NCBI RefSeq assembly: GCF_001584725.1
Contig: NZ_CP014606.1
Span: 1-64,000 of the forward strand
DNA: 64,000 bases
DNA from: an endosymbiont 'TC1' of Trimyema compressum
Lineage (GTDB): Bacteria > Bacillota > TC1
Direction: 5' to 3'
Made by a program: the position numbers and the translations under genes. Positions 1 to 8,957 of this stretch are shown piece after piece (within the stretch, counting starts at the first letter, position 1; every line of letters starts with the position of its first letter). The notes under the pieces were generated by a model. That model saw nothing but the letters and a program-made list of their open reading frames with translations. It did not search any database and had not been told where the DNA came from.

Positions 1-198
1 GGATATTTAATTGTGGTATTCTATTGAAATTGTGGACAATTTTTGTTATCATTCTTATTACGTACTAGATTACTTTTCATAATTTATGGATATGTTAAAA
101 AACAGTGGATAATTACCTTTAAACCAAAAACTTATCCACAGTTTCCCCATATTCGGCTTTAAATAAAATGTGAATATACCATAGATAGGAGATTTACA
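1..198. other. oriC: oriC, upstream DnaA-box cluster
   Basis: AT-rich region in front of dnaA. A perfect DnaA box (TTATCCACA) lies at 132-140 on the + strand. Near matches in the opposite orientation are TGTGGACAA at 31-39 and AGTGGATAA at 104-112. Together with boxes downstream of dnaA this resembles the two-part origin known from Bacillota. The dnaA promoter must lie here, but I cannot fix its -35/-10 with confidence. Confidence 0.75.
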
Positions 199-1545
199 AT
201 GTCCCTTGAGTCAATTAATACACAATTTCTTAAATTACTTAGAAAAAATGTGAAAAATGACAGCACATATAATGCTTGGTTTAAAGATGCAACTATCATT
301 AGCATCAATACAACTAACGCTGTTATAGCAGTTCCCAACAGTTTTACTAAAAAACTTTTAATGAAAACTTATTTTGAACTTATCAATAATACTATCAATA
401 GTTTATGCAATAGTATCTTATCTGTTGATTTTGTGGAAAACCAATCAGATGTATACAATTCAATCATTAATAAAAGTACTAAAAAACCCAAAGAAGCAAA
501 CTTATCCACTAATAACCTTAATCCTAAATACACTTTTGAAGGATTTATAATTGGCGAAAATAACCGTTTTGCCCATGCTGCTTGTTTAGCTGCAGCTGAA
601 ACGCCTGCTAAAATTTATAACCCTATTTTTATTTACGGAGGAGTTGGATTAGGTAAAACCCACTTAATGCATGCTATGGGTCACCACTATTTATCATCAA
701 ATTCAAAAGCTAATGTGCTTTATGTCTCAACAGAAACATTTACTAATGAATTAATTAATGCTATTCAAAAGGGTAAAATTGACGCATTTAGAGATAAATA
801 CAGAAATATTGATTTCTTATTAATTGATGACATTCAATTTTTAGAAAATAAGGAAAAAACTCAAGATGAGTTTTTCCATACTTTTAATACGTTAAAAGAT
901 GCTAATAAGCAAATAGTAATTAGCAGTGATGAAGCTCCTAATAAATTGAAAATAGAAGAAAGATTAACTTCTCGTTTCGCTTGGGGTTTACTCACAGATA
1001 TCAGTCAACCTGATTTTGAAACTAGAGTAGCTATTCTAAAAAAGAAAGCCTCCCTTGATGATATTGAATTACCAGAGGAAACTTACCATTTGATTGCTCA
1101 AAAAATCACATCTAACATTAGAGAATTAGAAGGCGCATTGCTCAGAGTTGACGCTTATGTTACATTAAATAACATGCAACGGGATGATATTACAGAAGAA
1201 TTTATTCAAAGTATTTTAAAAGATATTGCCAATAATCAAATACATATGCGTATTACAGATGATACAATAAAAAAAACAGTTGCAACTTTTTATGGCATTC
1301 GTGAAGAGGATTTAAATTCTAAGCGACGTTCTAGAAATATTGCTTTTCCAAGACAAATTGCTATGTATTTAATCAGAGAATTAACAGAATTATCCCTACC
1401 TAAAATTGGCAAATGTTTTGGAGGTAAAGATCATACAACAGTAATACATGCTTGTGATAAAATTGCCATTTCAATGGCTACAAATCCAGAAGTAAAACAA
1501 GTAGTAAATCAAATTAAGGAGTCACTAGAAACTGGCAAATTTTAA
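199..1545 (+). CDS. dnaA: Chromosomal replication initiator DnaA
   Basis: AAA+ ATPase that binds DnaA boxes and melts oriC. At 448 aa it has the usual length. The N-terminal DnaB-interaction domain covers about residues 1-85, followed by a short linker. The AAA+ domain starts near 115, with Walker A GGVGLGKTHL at about 147-156 and Walker B LLIDDIQF at about 207-214. The C-terminal DnaA signature FGGKDHTTVIHACDKI sits near 413-428 and reads the 9-mer boxes. The ATG is preceded by TAGGAG. Flanking DnaA boxes suggest autoregulation, as in other Bacillota. Intact. Confidence 0.99.
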   Translation: MSLESINTQFLKLLRKNVKNDSTYNAWFKDATIISINTTNAVIAVPNSFTKKLLMKTYFELINNTINSLCNSILSVDFVENQSDVYNSIINKSTKKPKEANLSTNNLNPKYTFEGFIIGENNRFAHAACLAAAETPAKIYNPIFIYGGVGLGKTHLMHAMGHHYLSSNSKANVLYVSTETFTNELINAIQKGKIDAFRDKYRNIDFLLIDDIQFLENKEKTQDEFFHTFNTLKDANKQIVISSDEAPNKLKIEERLTSRFAWGLLTDISQPDFETRVAILKKKASLDDIELPEETYHLIAQKITSNIRELEGALLRVDAYVTLNNMQRDDITEEFIQSILKDIANNQIHMRITDDTIKKTVATFYGIREEDLNSKRRSRNIAFPRQIAMYLIRELTELSLPKIGKCFGGKDHTTVIHACDKIAISMATNPEVKQVVNQIKESLETGKF

Positions 1546-1714
1546 GATTTTGTGGAAACTGTTAATAACTTTCACAAGAAATTCACAGGATTCCCACAGT
1601 CTAAGGTTACTATTCTAGAGAGAATTTTTAGACTTATACACGTTATACACATAACTGATGATGATAATGATGATAAAAAAGAAAAAAAAGAAAAAGAAAA
1701 GAGGACCTGGGAAA
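1546..1714. other. dnaA-dnaN intergenic origin segment
   Basis: Contains box-like 9-mers: TGTGGAAAC (1551-1559), TTATACACG (1634-1642) and TTATACACA (1643-1651); the last fits the relaxed DnaA box TTATNCACA. Just before dnaN comes an almost pure A/G stretch (about 1676-1704), an unusual low-complexity leader. The arrangement fits the second half of a bipartite oriC, where DNA unwinding usually happens in Bacillota; that role is inferred. Confidence 0.55.
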
Positions 1715-2833
1715 ATGAAGTTTGTCATTAATCAAAAAGATTTGGTTCAACAATTAAATATTGTCAATAAAGGAATTTCAAATAATAATATTCAGCCAAT
1801 ACTAAGTGGTATTTACATAGAAACTACAACTTACAATACATTAATTCTAAGAGGAACAGATATGGAACTCGGCATTGAATGCCAGTTAGATATTACTGTA
1901 GAGGAACCCGGCAAAATTGTAATTCCTTCAAAGTATTTTGTTGAAATGATGAAAAAATTACCTGCAATTGATTTGTATTTTACAACAGGTGAGAATAAAC
2001 AATTGAAAATTGATTATGGTGCATCAGAATTAAAATTAAATTTTTATGATGGGGAAGAATATCCTGCTATTCATGATTTTATTGGCAATATTATTTTTAC
2101 AATGAAAGGTGAAGATTTAAATAAAGGTATTCAAAGAGTTCAAGTTGCAGTATCAAATGATTCAAATCGCCCAATTTTTACAGGTGTTTTACTTGAAATA
2201 AAAGAAAATAGAATTCACTTTGTATCCTCAGATACTCATAGACTTTGTCATACATCAATGGCACTAGATTTGGATAATATTGAGAATACTGAAGTTATTG
2301 TACCAGCAAAATCTTTAAAAGAAATTGCCAGCATTATTAATCCAGAAGACAATGTAGAAATTCATTTAACGGATAATAGAATTTTATTTAAAATTGAAAA
2401 TAGAAAAATTGTATCTAGACTAATTGAAGGTAAGTTTGTTAACTATAGCCAAGTAATACCTAGTCAGTTTGGTATTGAATTAAAAATTATGAGAAGAAGT
2501 TTCCTTGAAACTTTAGATAGAGCTTTTCTCTTAACAAGAGATGAATTAAAATCAAAGCTAAATACAGTTAAATTAAATATTGAGGAAAATAAATTAATTG
2601 TTTCTTGTAAATCCTCTGAAATTGGAGACATTTATGAAGAAATTCCTATTTATTCAAATGGTGGAGATTTGGAATTAGGATTTAATGCCAAATATTTAAT
2701 AGAGGTATTAAGAGCCCTTGATACAGAAGAAGTTGTTGTTAAATTAAGCACACCTCAAAATCCAGGTATTATTGAGCCGATCAGTGATACAGAAGACGTT
2801 CTCTATTTAATTTTACCAGTGAGACTACAATAA
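1715..2833 (+). CDS. dnaN: DNA polymerase III sliding clamp, beta subunit
   Basis: Ring-shaped processivity clamp for the replicative polymerase, 372 aa, the usual size. I place the start at the ATG at 1715 (MKFVINQKDLVQQL), which has GAGG about ten bases upstream. A longer reading from 1658 would add an implausible poly-lysine leader. The three-fold clamp repeat fits the length, and the end ...LYLILPVRLQ is typical: MPVR-like residues line the peptide-binding pocket. Follows dnaA at oriC and precedes recF by 17 bases. Intact. Confidence 0.97.
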   Translation: MKFVINQKDLVQQLNIVNKGISNNNIQPILSGIYIETTTYNTLILRGTDMELGIECQLDITVEEPGKIVIPSKYFVEMMKKLPAIDLYFTTGENKQLKIDYGASELKLNFYDGEEYPAIHDFIGNIIFTMKGEDLNKGIQRVQVAVSNDSNRPIFTGVLLEIKENRIHFVSSDTHRLCHTSMALDLDNIENTEVIVPAKSLKEIASIINPEDNVEIHLTDNRILFKIENRKIVSRLIEGKFVNYSQVIPSQFGIELKIMRRSFLETLDRAFLLTRDELKSKLNTVKLNIEENKLIVSCKSSEIGDIYEEIPIYSNGGDLELGFNAKYLIEVLRALDTEEVVVKLSTPQNPGIIEPISDTEDVLYLILPVRLQ

Positions 2834-2850
2834 ATCTTTGAGGAAAATAG

Positions 2851-3981
2851 ATGATTTTAAATAATATAAAACTAGAAAATTTTACCAATTATGATTCTGT
2901 TCAGTGTAATCTAGATGAGTGTATTAATATTTTCATTGGCGATAATGGACAGGGGAAAAGTAATTTACTAGATAGTATTTACTATGTGGCCACTGAAAAT
3001 TCAGCTAGAAATAATAAAGATCGAGATTTAATACTTTGGGGCAGAGATTATTTTAAAATTTCTGCTTCTTTTTTGAACAAATTTGGTTCCAATAATATTG
3101 AAATTAGTTATGATAAAAAGAAAAAAGATGGTAAAAAATCACTTTTTTTAAATCATTATGAAATAGAAAAATTAAAAGACTATATAGGTTATTTTAGTGC
3201 TGTTTTTTTCTCTCCTGAGGATTTATATATAGTTAAAGGAGACCCAATTCTGAGAAGAAAATATATGGATGATGAATTAATTCAAACCGAAAATAAGTAT
3301 TTTATTTATATTAATCAATATAAGAAAATTCTAGAACAGAGAAATTCTTTACTTAAGGAAGCTTATAGAAGGCAGAATCTATTAAATTCTATGGATGTTT
3401 GGGAAGAACAGTTAAGTAAATATGGCACAGTTATTTTAAAAAGTAGAATAGATATGGTTCATCATTTGAAAAATATGGCTGGGGAAATTCATAATTATTT
3501 AACGGATGGTGAGGAAACTTTAGATGTTATTTATAAATCAAAATTACCTATATCCTTATTAGAAACAGGACAGCTTGCTTCTTTTCAATCTTTGTATTTT
3601 AATCAATTAAAAGAATCTAGAATGAAGGATTTAGAAAAGGGATATACATTAATAGGACCCCACAGAGATGATTTAAATTTAATGATAAATGGTACTTCTG
3701 CTAGAAAATTTGGTTCTCAGGGACAGCAAAGAACTGCAGCTTTAAGTCTAAAAATAGCTGAAGTTAAATTAATAAAAAGCAAGAAAGGTGAATATCCAAT
3801 TTTACTTTTAGATGATGTATTATCAGAATTGGATAAAAAGAGAAAAAACAAATTATTTTTAAGCTTAGAAAAAGATATTCAAACAGTTATTACATCTACT
3901 GATTTAAATGATATAGATACTTTAATAAGAGAAAAAGCGAAAATAATTGAAATTAAAAAAGGAACACTTAAAGAAAGGTAG
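2851..3981 (+). CDS. recF: DNA replication and repair protein RecF
   Basis: SMC-like ABC ATPase that helps load RecA at gaps. Walker A GDNGQGKSN lies near residues 31-39. The C-terminal part has the ABC-type signature GSQGQQRTAALSL and Walker B YPILLLDDVLSELD. 376 aa, full length. Starts 17 bases after dnaN with GAGG upstream and is followed three bases later by the RecJ-like gene. The small S4-domain gene (yaaA/rlbA) that usually lies between dnaN and recF in Bacillota is absent. Confidence 0.97.
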   Translation: MILNNIKLENFTNYDSVQCNLDECINIFIGDNGQGKSNLLDSIYYVATENSARNNKDRDLILWGRDYFKISASFLNKFGSNNIEISYDKKKKDGKKSLFLNHYEIEKLKDYIGYFSAVFFSPEDLYIVKGDPILRRKYMDDELIQTENKYFIYINQYKKILEQRNSLLKEAYRRQNLLNSMDVWEEQLSKYGTVILKSRIDMVHHLKNMAGEIHNYLTDGEETLDVIYKSKLPISLLETGQLASFQSLYFNQLKESRMKDLEKGYTLIGPHRDDLNLMINGTSARKFGSQGQQRTAALSLKIAEVKLIKSKKGEYPILLLDDVLSELDKKRKNKLFLSLEKDIQTVITSTDLNDIDTLIREKAKIIEIKKGTLKER

Positions 3982-3984
3982 ATT

Positions 3985-5721
3985 ATGGCATATATTTGTG
4001 AAATTTGCGGAGAACAAGTAGAGGATGAATTAATTTGTTCTTGTGTAATTGAAAGTAAAAAAGAAGCATTAAAAAATAGAAAAAAGAAATATCTTTTAAT
4101 AAATAGTAATGGTGAAGATTTAATAACAGCCCTTTTAAAAGCTAGACAAATAGATGAAGATAGTCAAAAATTTATAGAAGGCAAAATTGATGGTTTACTA
4201 AATAATACTTTTTTAAATGAAGAAAAAGCTATCTCCATTATTTTAGATTATTTAGAAAATAAGAAAAAAATAGGTATTTACGGAGATTATGATGCAGATG
4301 GTATAACAGGCATTGCTGTAGCTATTTCTATTTTAAGAAAATTAGGTGGAGATGTTACTTATTATGTTAATAATCGTTTTACAGAAGGTTTTGGAATTGG
4401 ACCTACTGGCGTAGAAGCTTTAAAAAAAGAAAATGTAGATTTAATTATTACTGTGGATAATGGTATTGCAGGTATAGAAGGTGTTGGTAAAGCTAATGAA
4501 TTAGGAATGACTGTTATTGTTACGGATCATCATGAGCCAAATGATATATTGCCAAATGCTTTAATTGTAGATCCTAAACAAGATGGCTGTACTTATCCCA
4601 ATAAAGAAATTACAGGTGTTGGTGTTATCTTTAAAATACTTCTTAGAGTTTGCGAAAAATTAGATAGAAAAAATTTAGCATTAAAGCAACTGGATTTAGT
4701 GGCTTTAGGAACGGTAGCAGATTTAGGCGCTTTAGTTGGAGAAAACAGAGTTATAGTTAAAAATGGACTAATGTTATGGAATTGGGATAAATGTCGTTTG
4801 AATTTAAAGTTTTTAAAAGATAAGCTTAATTTAAAAAGAACAGTAACTAGTTATGATTTAGGTTTTATTTATGGCCCAATTTTAAATGCTGAAAGCAGAC
4901 TATATGGCAAACCTGAAAAAGCAGTAGAATGGTTAATTACTGAAAATCCAAAAAAAATGGAATCCTTATGCAGTGACTTAGTTAAAATGAATGAAGAAAG
5001 AAAATCCAATTTAGAAAAGCAATTAGTTATTAGTGATAGCCTTGTTGATCCAACAAAGGACTTTTTCTTTATTTATGATAGTTGCATTGAAGAAGGTTTA
5101 GCTGGCTTAATAGCTAGTAGAATTATGGATACTTATAAAAGACCAACCATTGTTTTAAAAAAAGATAGCAATAATAATGTTAAAGGATCAGGAAGATCTT
5201 TTGAACCTTTTAATTTAAAAGAGGCTTTAGATAATGTAAAATCTTTTCTTTTAAGTTATGGTGGACACGCTTTAGCCTGTGGTATTACATTAGATGAAAG
5301 CCAACTGGTAGTTGTAAAAAATATACTTGAGACTAAGGGATTACAGTTTTTTAAAGATAAAGATATAGTTGATGAGGTAATTATTGATGGCTCATTGGGA
5401 ACCCATCATTTAACAGAGTCTTTTATTGATTTACTAGAGCAACTAGAACCTTTTGGTATGGGTTTTAAAAGACCTTCATTTATTATGAAAGATATACCTG
5501 TTAGAGATTTACTTATCTTAAAGGAAAAGCATAGTAAATTCAGCTATAATAATATTAATTTTATTGCATTTAATAAAATTTTAGAGAGAAATAATGACTA
5601 TCATTTTATTGGCTATCCTAAATGGAATATCTATAATGGTAGAAAAAAAATCCAATTTGTTATTCATCATGTTTTAGATAAGGAGACGGAAATTTGCGAG
5701 TTAGAAACATCAACGGAATAG
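3985..5721 (+). CDS. recJ: RecJ-like single-stranded-DNA exonuclease with N-terminal Cys motif
   Basis: DHH/DHHA1 phosphoesterase, 578 aa. Metal-binding motifs are visible: GDYDADGITG at about 100-109, VDNG near 157-160 and TDHHEP near 180-185. A DHHA1-type SYGGHALACG segment lies near 430, followed by the OB-like C-terminus of RecJ. By homology it degrades 5' ssDNA ends during recombination and repair. The first 20 residues carry four cysteines (CEIC...CSC), which looks like a small zinc-binding knuckle. Its place right after recF, where gyrB is common, is unusual. The 3' end overlaps trmB by 28 bases. Confidence 0.9.
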   Translation: MAYICEICGEQVEDELICSCVIESKKEALKNRKKKYLLINSNGEDLITALLKARQIDEDSQKFIEGKIDGLLNNTFLNEEKAISIILDYLENKKKIGIYGDYDADGITGIAVAISILRKLGGDVTYYVNNRFTEGFGIGPTGVEALKKENVDLIITVDNGIAGIEGVGKANELGMTVIVTDHHEPNDILPNALIVDPKQDGCTYPNKEITGVGVIFKILLRVCEKLDRKNLALKQLDLVALGTVADLGALVGENRVIVKNGLMLWNWDKCRLNLKFLKDKLNLKRTVTSYDLGFIYGPILNAESRLYGKPEKAVEWLITENPKKMESLCSDLVKMNEERKSNLEKQLVISDSLVDPTKDFFFIYDSCIEEGLAGLIASRIMDTYKRPTIVLKKDSNNNVKGSGRSFEPFNLKEALDNVKSFLLSYGGHALACGITLDESQLVVVKNILETKGLQFFKDKDIVDEVIIDGSLGTHHLTESFIDLLEQLEPFGMGFKRPSFIMKDIPVRDLLILKEKHSKFSYNNINFIAFNKILERNNDYHFIGYPKWNIYNGRKKIQFVIHHVLDKETEICELETSTE

Positions 5722-6350
5722 AAGAAAAAATAGAAACCTTTGGCGGAGAGCGTTTTATTAAAGATGGTACAGTATATAAAGGTCAATGGCATGAATATTT
5801 TGGCAATAATAATCCTATATATATTGAAATTGGTTGTGGAAAAGGTCAATTTATTGATGCTATGTCTTGTTATTATAAAAATATTAATTTTATTGCTATT
5901 GAAAGAGTGGAAGAAATTTTATATAAAGCTGTTATAAAATTGAAAAATCAGAAAAATTTATGTTTTCTATTAATGGATGGTTCTTTATTAAGTGATATTT
6001 TTACAGAAAATGAAGTACAGAGAATTTATTTAAATTTTTCAGATCCCTGGCCTAAAAAAAGACATGCTAAAAGACGCTTAACTTCTCCTCTTTTTTTAAA
6101 AGAATATTATAATGTTTTAGACAGGGGGAGTGATATTCATTTTAAGACGGATAATAAAAATTTATTTGATTATAGTATAGAGATATTTAAAGAAGAAAAT
6201 TGGCAACTTAATAATGTAGATTATGACTATCATAAAAAAGAAGGTGCTATGGATTTTCCAACAGAATATGAAAATAAATTTAGAATAAAAGGACAGCCTA
6301 TTTTTAGATTAGAAGCTATTCGGCCTCAAACAAAAAACACAGAGAATTAA
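5694..6350 (+). CDS. trmB: tRNA (guanine-N7-)-methyltransferase
   Basis: SAM-dependent enzyme making m7G46 in the tRNA variable loop. 218 aa; SAM-binding EIGCGKGQF near residues 43-51 and the family signature NFSDPWPKKRHAKRRL near 112-127. I accept a TTG start at 5694 because AAGGAG (5680-5685) is ideally spaced inside the end of the upstream gene; no better ATG exists before the conserved N-terminus. Translationally coupled to the RecJ-like gene by the 28-base overlap. Its TAA lies inside the loop of the following terminator. Confidence 0.95.
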   Translation: MRVRNINGIEEKIETFGGERFIKDGTVYKGQWHEYFGNNNPIYIEIGCGKGQFIDAMSCYYKNINFIAIERVEEILYKAVIKLKNQKNLCFLLMDGSLLSDIFTENEVQRIYLNFSDPWPKKRHAKRRLTSPLFLKEYYNVLDRGSDIHFKTDNKNLFDYSIEIFKEENWQLNNVDYDYHKKEGAMDFPTEYENKFRIKGQPIFRLEAIRPQTKNTEN

Positions 6351-6365
6351 TTCTCTGTGTTTTTT
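6332..6365 (+). terminator. Rho-independent terminator after trmB
   Basis: Near-perfect inverted repeat AACACAGAGAA / TTCTCTGTGTT with TTAA at the centre, flanked by A and T runs, so it can work for both strands. It also faces the end of the small membrane gene on the minus strand. Confidence 0.9.
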
Positions 6366-6382
6366 ATAATGCCGATATAATA

Positions 6383-6697
6383 TTATTCTTCGATTTTTGG
6401 TGCGTTTACTTTAACTTCTTTGTTTGGTAAGTATTTTGCTTGGATAACGAAAATAATTCTGCCTAAAGCAAGTAAAGCAAAACCAGAAAAAGAGCTTAAG
6501 AATAAATTAACTAATGCTGTCAATACAGTTGTAAACTCAACAGTTTGAAATAACTGATCAATAGTTAATTGTCCTGTTGCTACTGGAGATACGAAATAAA
6601 GAATGAATTGAAGAATACTACATAATAATAGAATATATCCAGCTACTGTTAATACAGTTGTTAAAATGGGTTTTTTCTTGTCTGCTAATGTTTCCAT
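6383..6697 (-). CDS. Small membrane protein of unknown function
   Basis: 104 aa, not recognised. Two hydrophobic stretches (about 14-36 and 55-85) are separated by a polar loop; the tail is charged and the N-terminus lysine-rich. Good AAGGAGG six bases before ATG and a well-formed sigma-A promoter upstream support a real gene. Transcribed divergently from the response-regulator operon across a shared control region, so control by that regulator is plausible but not shown. Confidence 0.75.
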   Translation of the reverse strand: METLADKKKPILTTVLTVAGYILLLCSILQFILYFVSPVATGQLTIDQLFQTVEFTTVLTALVNLFLSSFSGFALLALGRIIFVIQAKYLPNKEVKVNAPKIEE

Positions 6698-6733
6698 AAT
6701 GACCCCTCCTTATAAAATATTAATGTCTACTTA

Positions 6734-6762
6734 ATATTAGGCTATTTTTTTCTTAAATGCAA
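6734..6762 (-). promoter_or_regulatory. Sigma-A promoter of the small membrane gene
   Basis: On the minus strand TTGCAT (plus 6757-6762) and TAATAT (plus 6734-6739) are separated by exactly 17 bases. It sits upstream of the 6697 start. Confidence 0.65.
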
Positions 6763-6768
6763 GAGAAT

Positions 6769-6810
6769 CATCTTAATCTTCATTTAAAATCCATCTTAAA
6801 GTGTTATAAT
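6769..6810 (+). promoter_or_regulatory. Promoter with three direct repeats upstream of the response regulator
   Basis: Three similar octamers in direct orientation, CATCTTAA (6769-6776), CATTTAAA (6781-6788) and CATCTTAA (6792-6799), are spaced 11-12 bases apart, about one helical turn. A perfect TATAAT follows at 6805-6810, with no good -35. OmpR/PhoB regulators bind such direct repeats and replace a weak -35, so autoregulation is the likely reading (inference). Confidence 0.6.
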
Positions 6811-6840
6811 AACTTTATTAACTAAAGAGAGGAATTAAAT

Positions 6841-7503
6841 ATGGCGGATAATATATTAGTTGTTGAAGATGATAAAGATATTCAAGAAATAATTGTAGAA
6901 ATATTGAGAGATAAGGGATATAGTGTAGACTTAGCTGATAATGGTAGAGAAGGGTTTACTGCTTATCAAAATAAGGAATATGATTTAATTATTATGGATG
7001 TTATGATGCCAGAAGTAGATGGCTATCAGATAGCCAAGCTCATTAGAAATAAAAATAAAGAAATTCCAATTTTAATGCTAACTGCATTAGAAGAAGAATA
7101 TGATCAGTTAAAAGCTTTTGAAATTGGTATTGATGACTATGTTACTAAACCATTTTCTTTTAATATACTCCTTAAGAGAGTAGAGGCTATTTTAAGAAGA
7201 ACTAAAGGTGTTTCGAGTAATAGTTATTCAAAAGAGGGCTTATTTGTAGATTTTGATGGTTATTCAGTAACAGTTGATGGTGAAGAAGTTGAATTAACAA
7301 CTAAAGAGTTTGAAATCTTATCTATTTTAATTAAAAATAAAGGTAAGGTATTGTCTAGGGAAAAATTATTAGATGATATTTGGGGATATGATTTTTATGG
7401 AGATACTCGTGTAATTGATACACATATTAAGAACATTAGAAGAAAAATTAAATTGGATTTTATTAAAACATTGAAAGGAGTAGGCTATAAATTTGAAGAT
7501 TAG
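6841..7503 (+). CDS. OmpR/PhoB-family response regulator
   Basis: 220 aa. Receiver domain 1-120: acidic pocket ED near 9-11, phospho-acceptor D53 in LIIMDVMMP, conserved K103 in YVTKPF. Winged-helix DNA-binding domain from about 125 to 220, with the wing sequence DTHIKNIRRKI and ending GVGYKFED. ATG with GAGAGG upstream. Overlaps the downstream kinase by 11 bases, so the two are made together. Direct repeats upstream suggest self-control. The stimulus is unknown; the neighbouring divergent membrane gene is the nearest candidate target. Confidence 0.95.
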   Translation: MADNILVVEDDKDIQEIIVEILRDKGYSVDLADNGREGFTAYQNKEYDLIIMDVMMPEVDGYQIAKLIRNKNKEIPILMLTALEEEYDQLKAFEIGIDDYVTKPFSFNILLKRVEAILRRTKGVSSNSYSKEGLFVDFDGYSVTVDGEEVELTTKEFEILSILIKNKGKVLSREKLLDDIWGYDFYGDTRVIDTHIKNIRRKIKLDFIKTLKGVGYKFED

Positions 7504-8947
7504 ATTCAAAATTAAAAGCATTTCATTAAAAATATTTTTTATTACTAGTATTATTTTAATAGTAGGAGTAAGTCTAATTTATTTTCTCATTTATTCTTTT
7601 TTACCTGGATTTTATTTGAATTATAAAAAAGAATCATTAGATAGAGAGGCTTACTATATTGTTTCTTCAGCCAGTGAGATGACTTTAAAAGAAGGTCAAT
7701 CTTTACTGGAAGATTTTGCTGTCCGCAATAATAATTCAGTAATGATTACAGATAATTACAATAACATAATTAGTATGTTTGGTTCAAAAATACCTATTAA
7801 TTTAAGAATGGCAAGTTCTGATGTAGGTGATATTCAAAAAGAAATATATGGTAGTAAAAATCCCAATAATTATACTTATTTAGTAAAAATTCCTGTTGTA
7901 TTTAAAAATGGAAATTATGTGGTTTATTTTTCCACCCACTTACAGCCAGTAGAGGAAGTATCTAAAGTTCTATATCTATTTATACCTTATATATTTTTAG
8001 GAACTCTTTTAATATCTTCAATAATAGCTATTATTTATTCTAAAATGATTACTATACCTTTAATTAAATTAAATGCTATTGCTAGTAAAATGGCTAACTT
8101 AGATTTTACTGTAAAAAACAATGTGAAAACACCAGATGAATTAGGGCAATTAGGTATGAGTTTTAATATGCTTTCAGATAATTTACATAAAACAATGACG
8201 GAGTTGGAAGAAGCCAATAGTGAATTAAAAGATGATATTAGAAGAGAAAAAATAAAAGAAGAGAAAAGAAGAACTTTTATTGCTATTATGTCTCATGAAT
8301 TAAAATCCCCGATTACTGCTGTTAAAGGCCAGCTTGAAGGTATGATAAATAATATTGGAGCCTATAAAAACAGAGATAAATATTTAAAAAGATCCTATAA
8401 TCTAATGGAAGAAATGGATACTTTAGTTAGAGAAATATTAATTTCATCAAAGCTTGAAAATCCAGGTTTTGAAAAGAAGCCACAATCAATTAATTTATCA
8501 GAATTAATTTCAAAATCCGTTGAACAAGCCAACTATCTTATGGAAGAAAAATCTTTAACTTATGCATTAGATGTTGGAGAAAATATTATGATTGAAGGAG
8601 ATCAGTCCCTTCTAAAAAAAGCATTTAATAATATTGTCATAAATGGTTTTAAATATGCTAATAGGGATAGTATAATAGCTATAGAGTTATATCATAAAAA
8701 TGATAAAATAATATTCAATGTCTACAATGATAGTGACCCATTAAGTGATGAAGATATTAAAGAAGAAAAGCTATTTAATGCTTTTTATAGAGGTGAAAAG
8801 TCAAGAAATAGAGAAACCGGTGGGAGCGGTATGGGTCTTTATATTGTTGGACAAATTCTTTCACTACATAACTTTAGCTATAAAATAGAAAACATTAATA
8901 ATGGTATTCTATTTACTGTAGAAATACCTAATGATAAAAAGAAGTAA
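7493..8947 (+). CDS. Membrane sensor histidine kinase
   Basis: 484 aa. TM1 about 12-35, extracellular sensor about 40-155, TM2 about 160-183, HAMP about 184-236. HisKA has H268 in SHELKSPIT; the C-terminal ATPase domain has an N-box around NNIVINGFKYAN and a GGSGMGLYIV glycine motif. Start is TTG at 7493 inside the regulator gene; GGAG lies about 12 bases upstream and the first residues MKIRFKIK suit a cytoplasmic N-terminus. Cognate partner of the preceding regulator. Ligand unknown. Intact. Confidence 0.93.
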   Translation: MKIRFKIKSISLKIFFITSIILIVGVSLIYFLIYSFLPGFYLNYKKESLDREAYYIVSSASEMTLKEGQSLLEDFAVRNNNSVMITDNYNNIISMFGSKIPINLRMASSDVGDIQKEIYGSKNPNNYTYLVKIPVVFKNGNYVVYFSTHLQPVEEVSKVLYLFIPYIFLGTLLISSIIAIIYSKMITIPLIKLNAIASKMANLDFTVKNNVKTPDELGQLGMSFNMLSDNLHKTMTELEEANSELKDDIRREKIKEEKRRTFIAIMSHELKSPITAVKGQLEGMINNIGAYKNRDKYLKRSYNLMEEMDTLVREILISSKLENPGFEKKPQSINLSELISKSVEQANYLMEEKSLTYALDVGENIMIEGDQSLLKKAFNNIVINGFKYANRDSIIAIELYHKNDKIIFNVYNDSDPLSDEDIKEEKLFNAFYRGEKSRNRETGGSGMGLYIVGQILSLHNFSYKIENINNGILFTVEIPNDKKK

Positions 8948-8957
8948 GGAGAGGATA

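Noticed and set aside
5667-5849. Minus-strand open frame across the recJ/trmB junction
   Set aside because: Shadow of two well-supported genes; no RBS and no family pattern.
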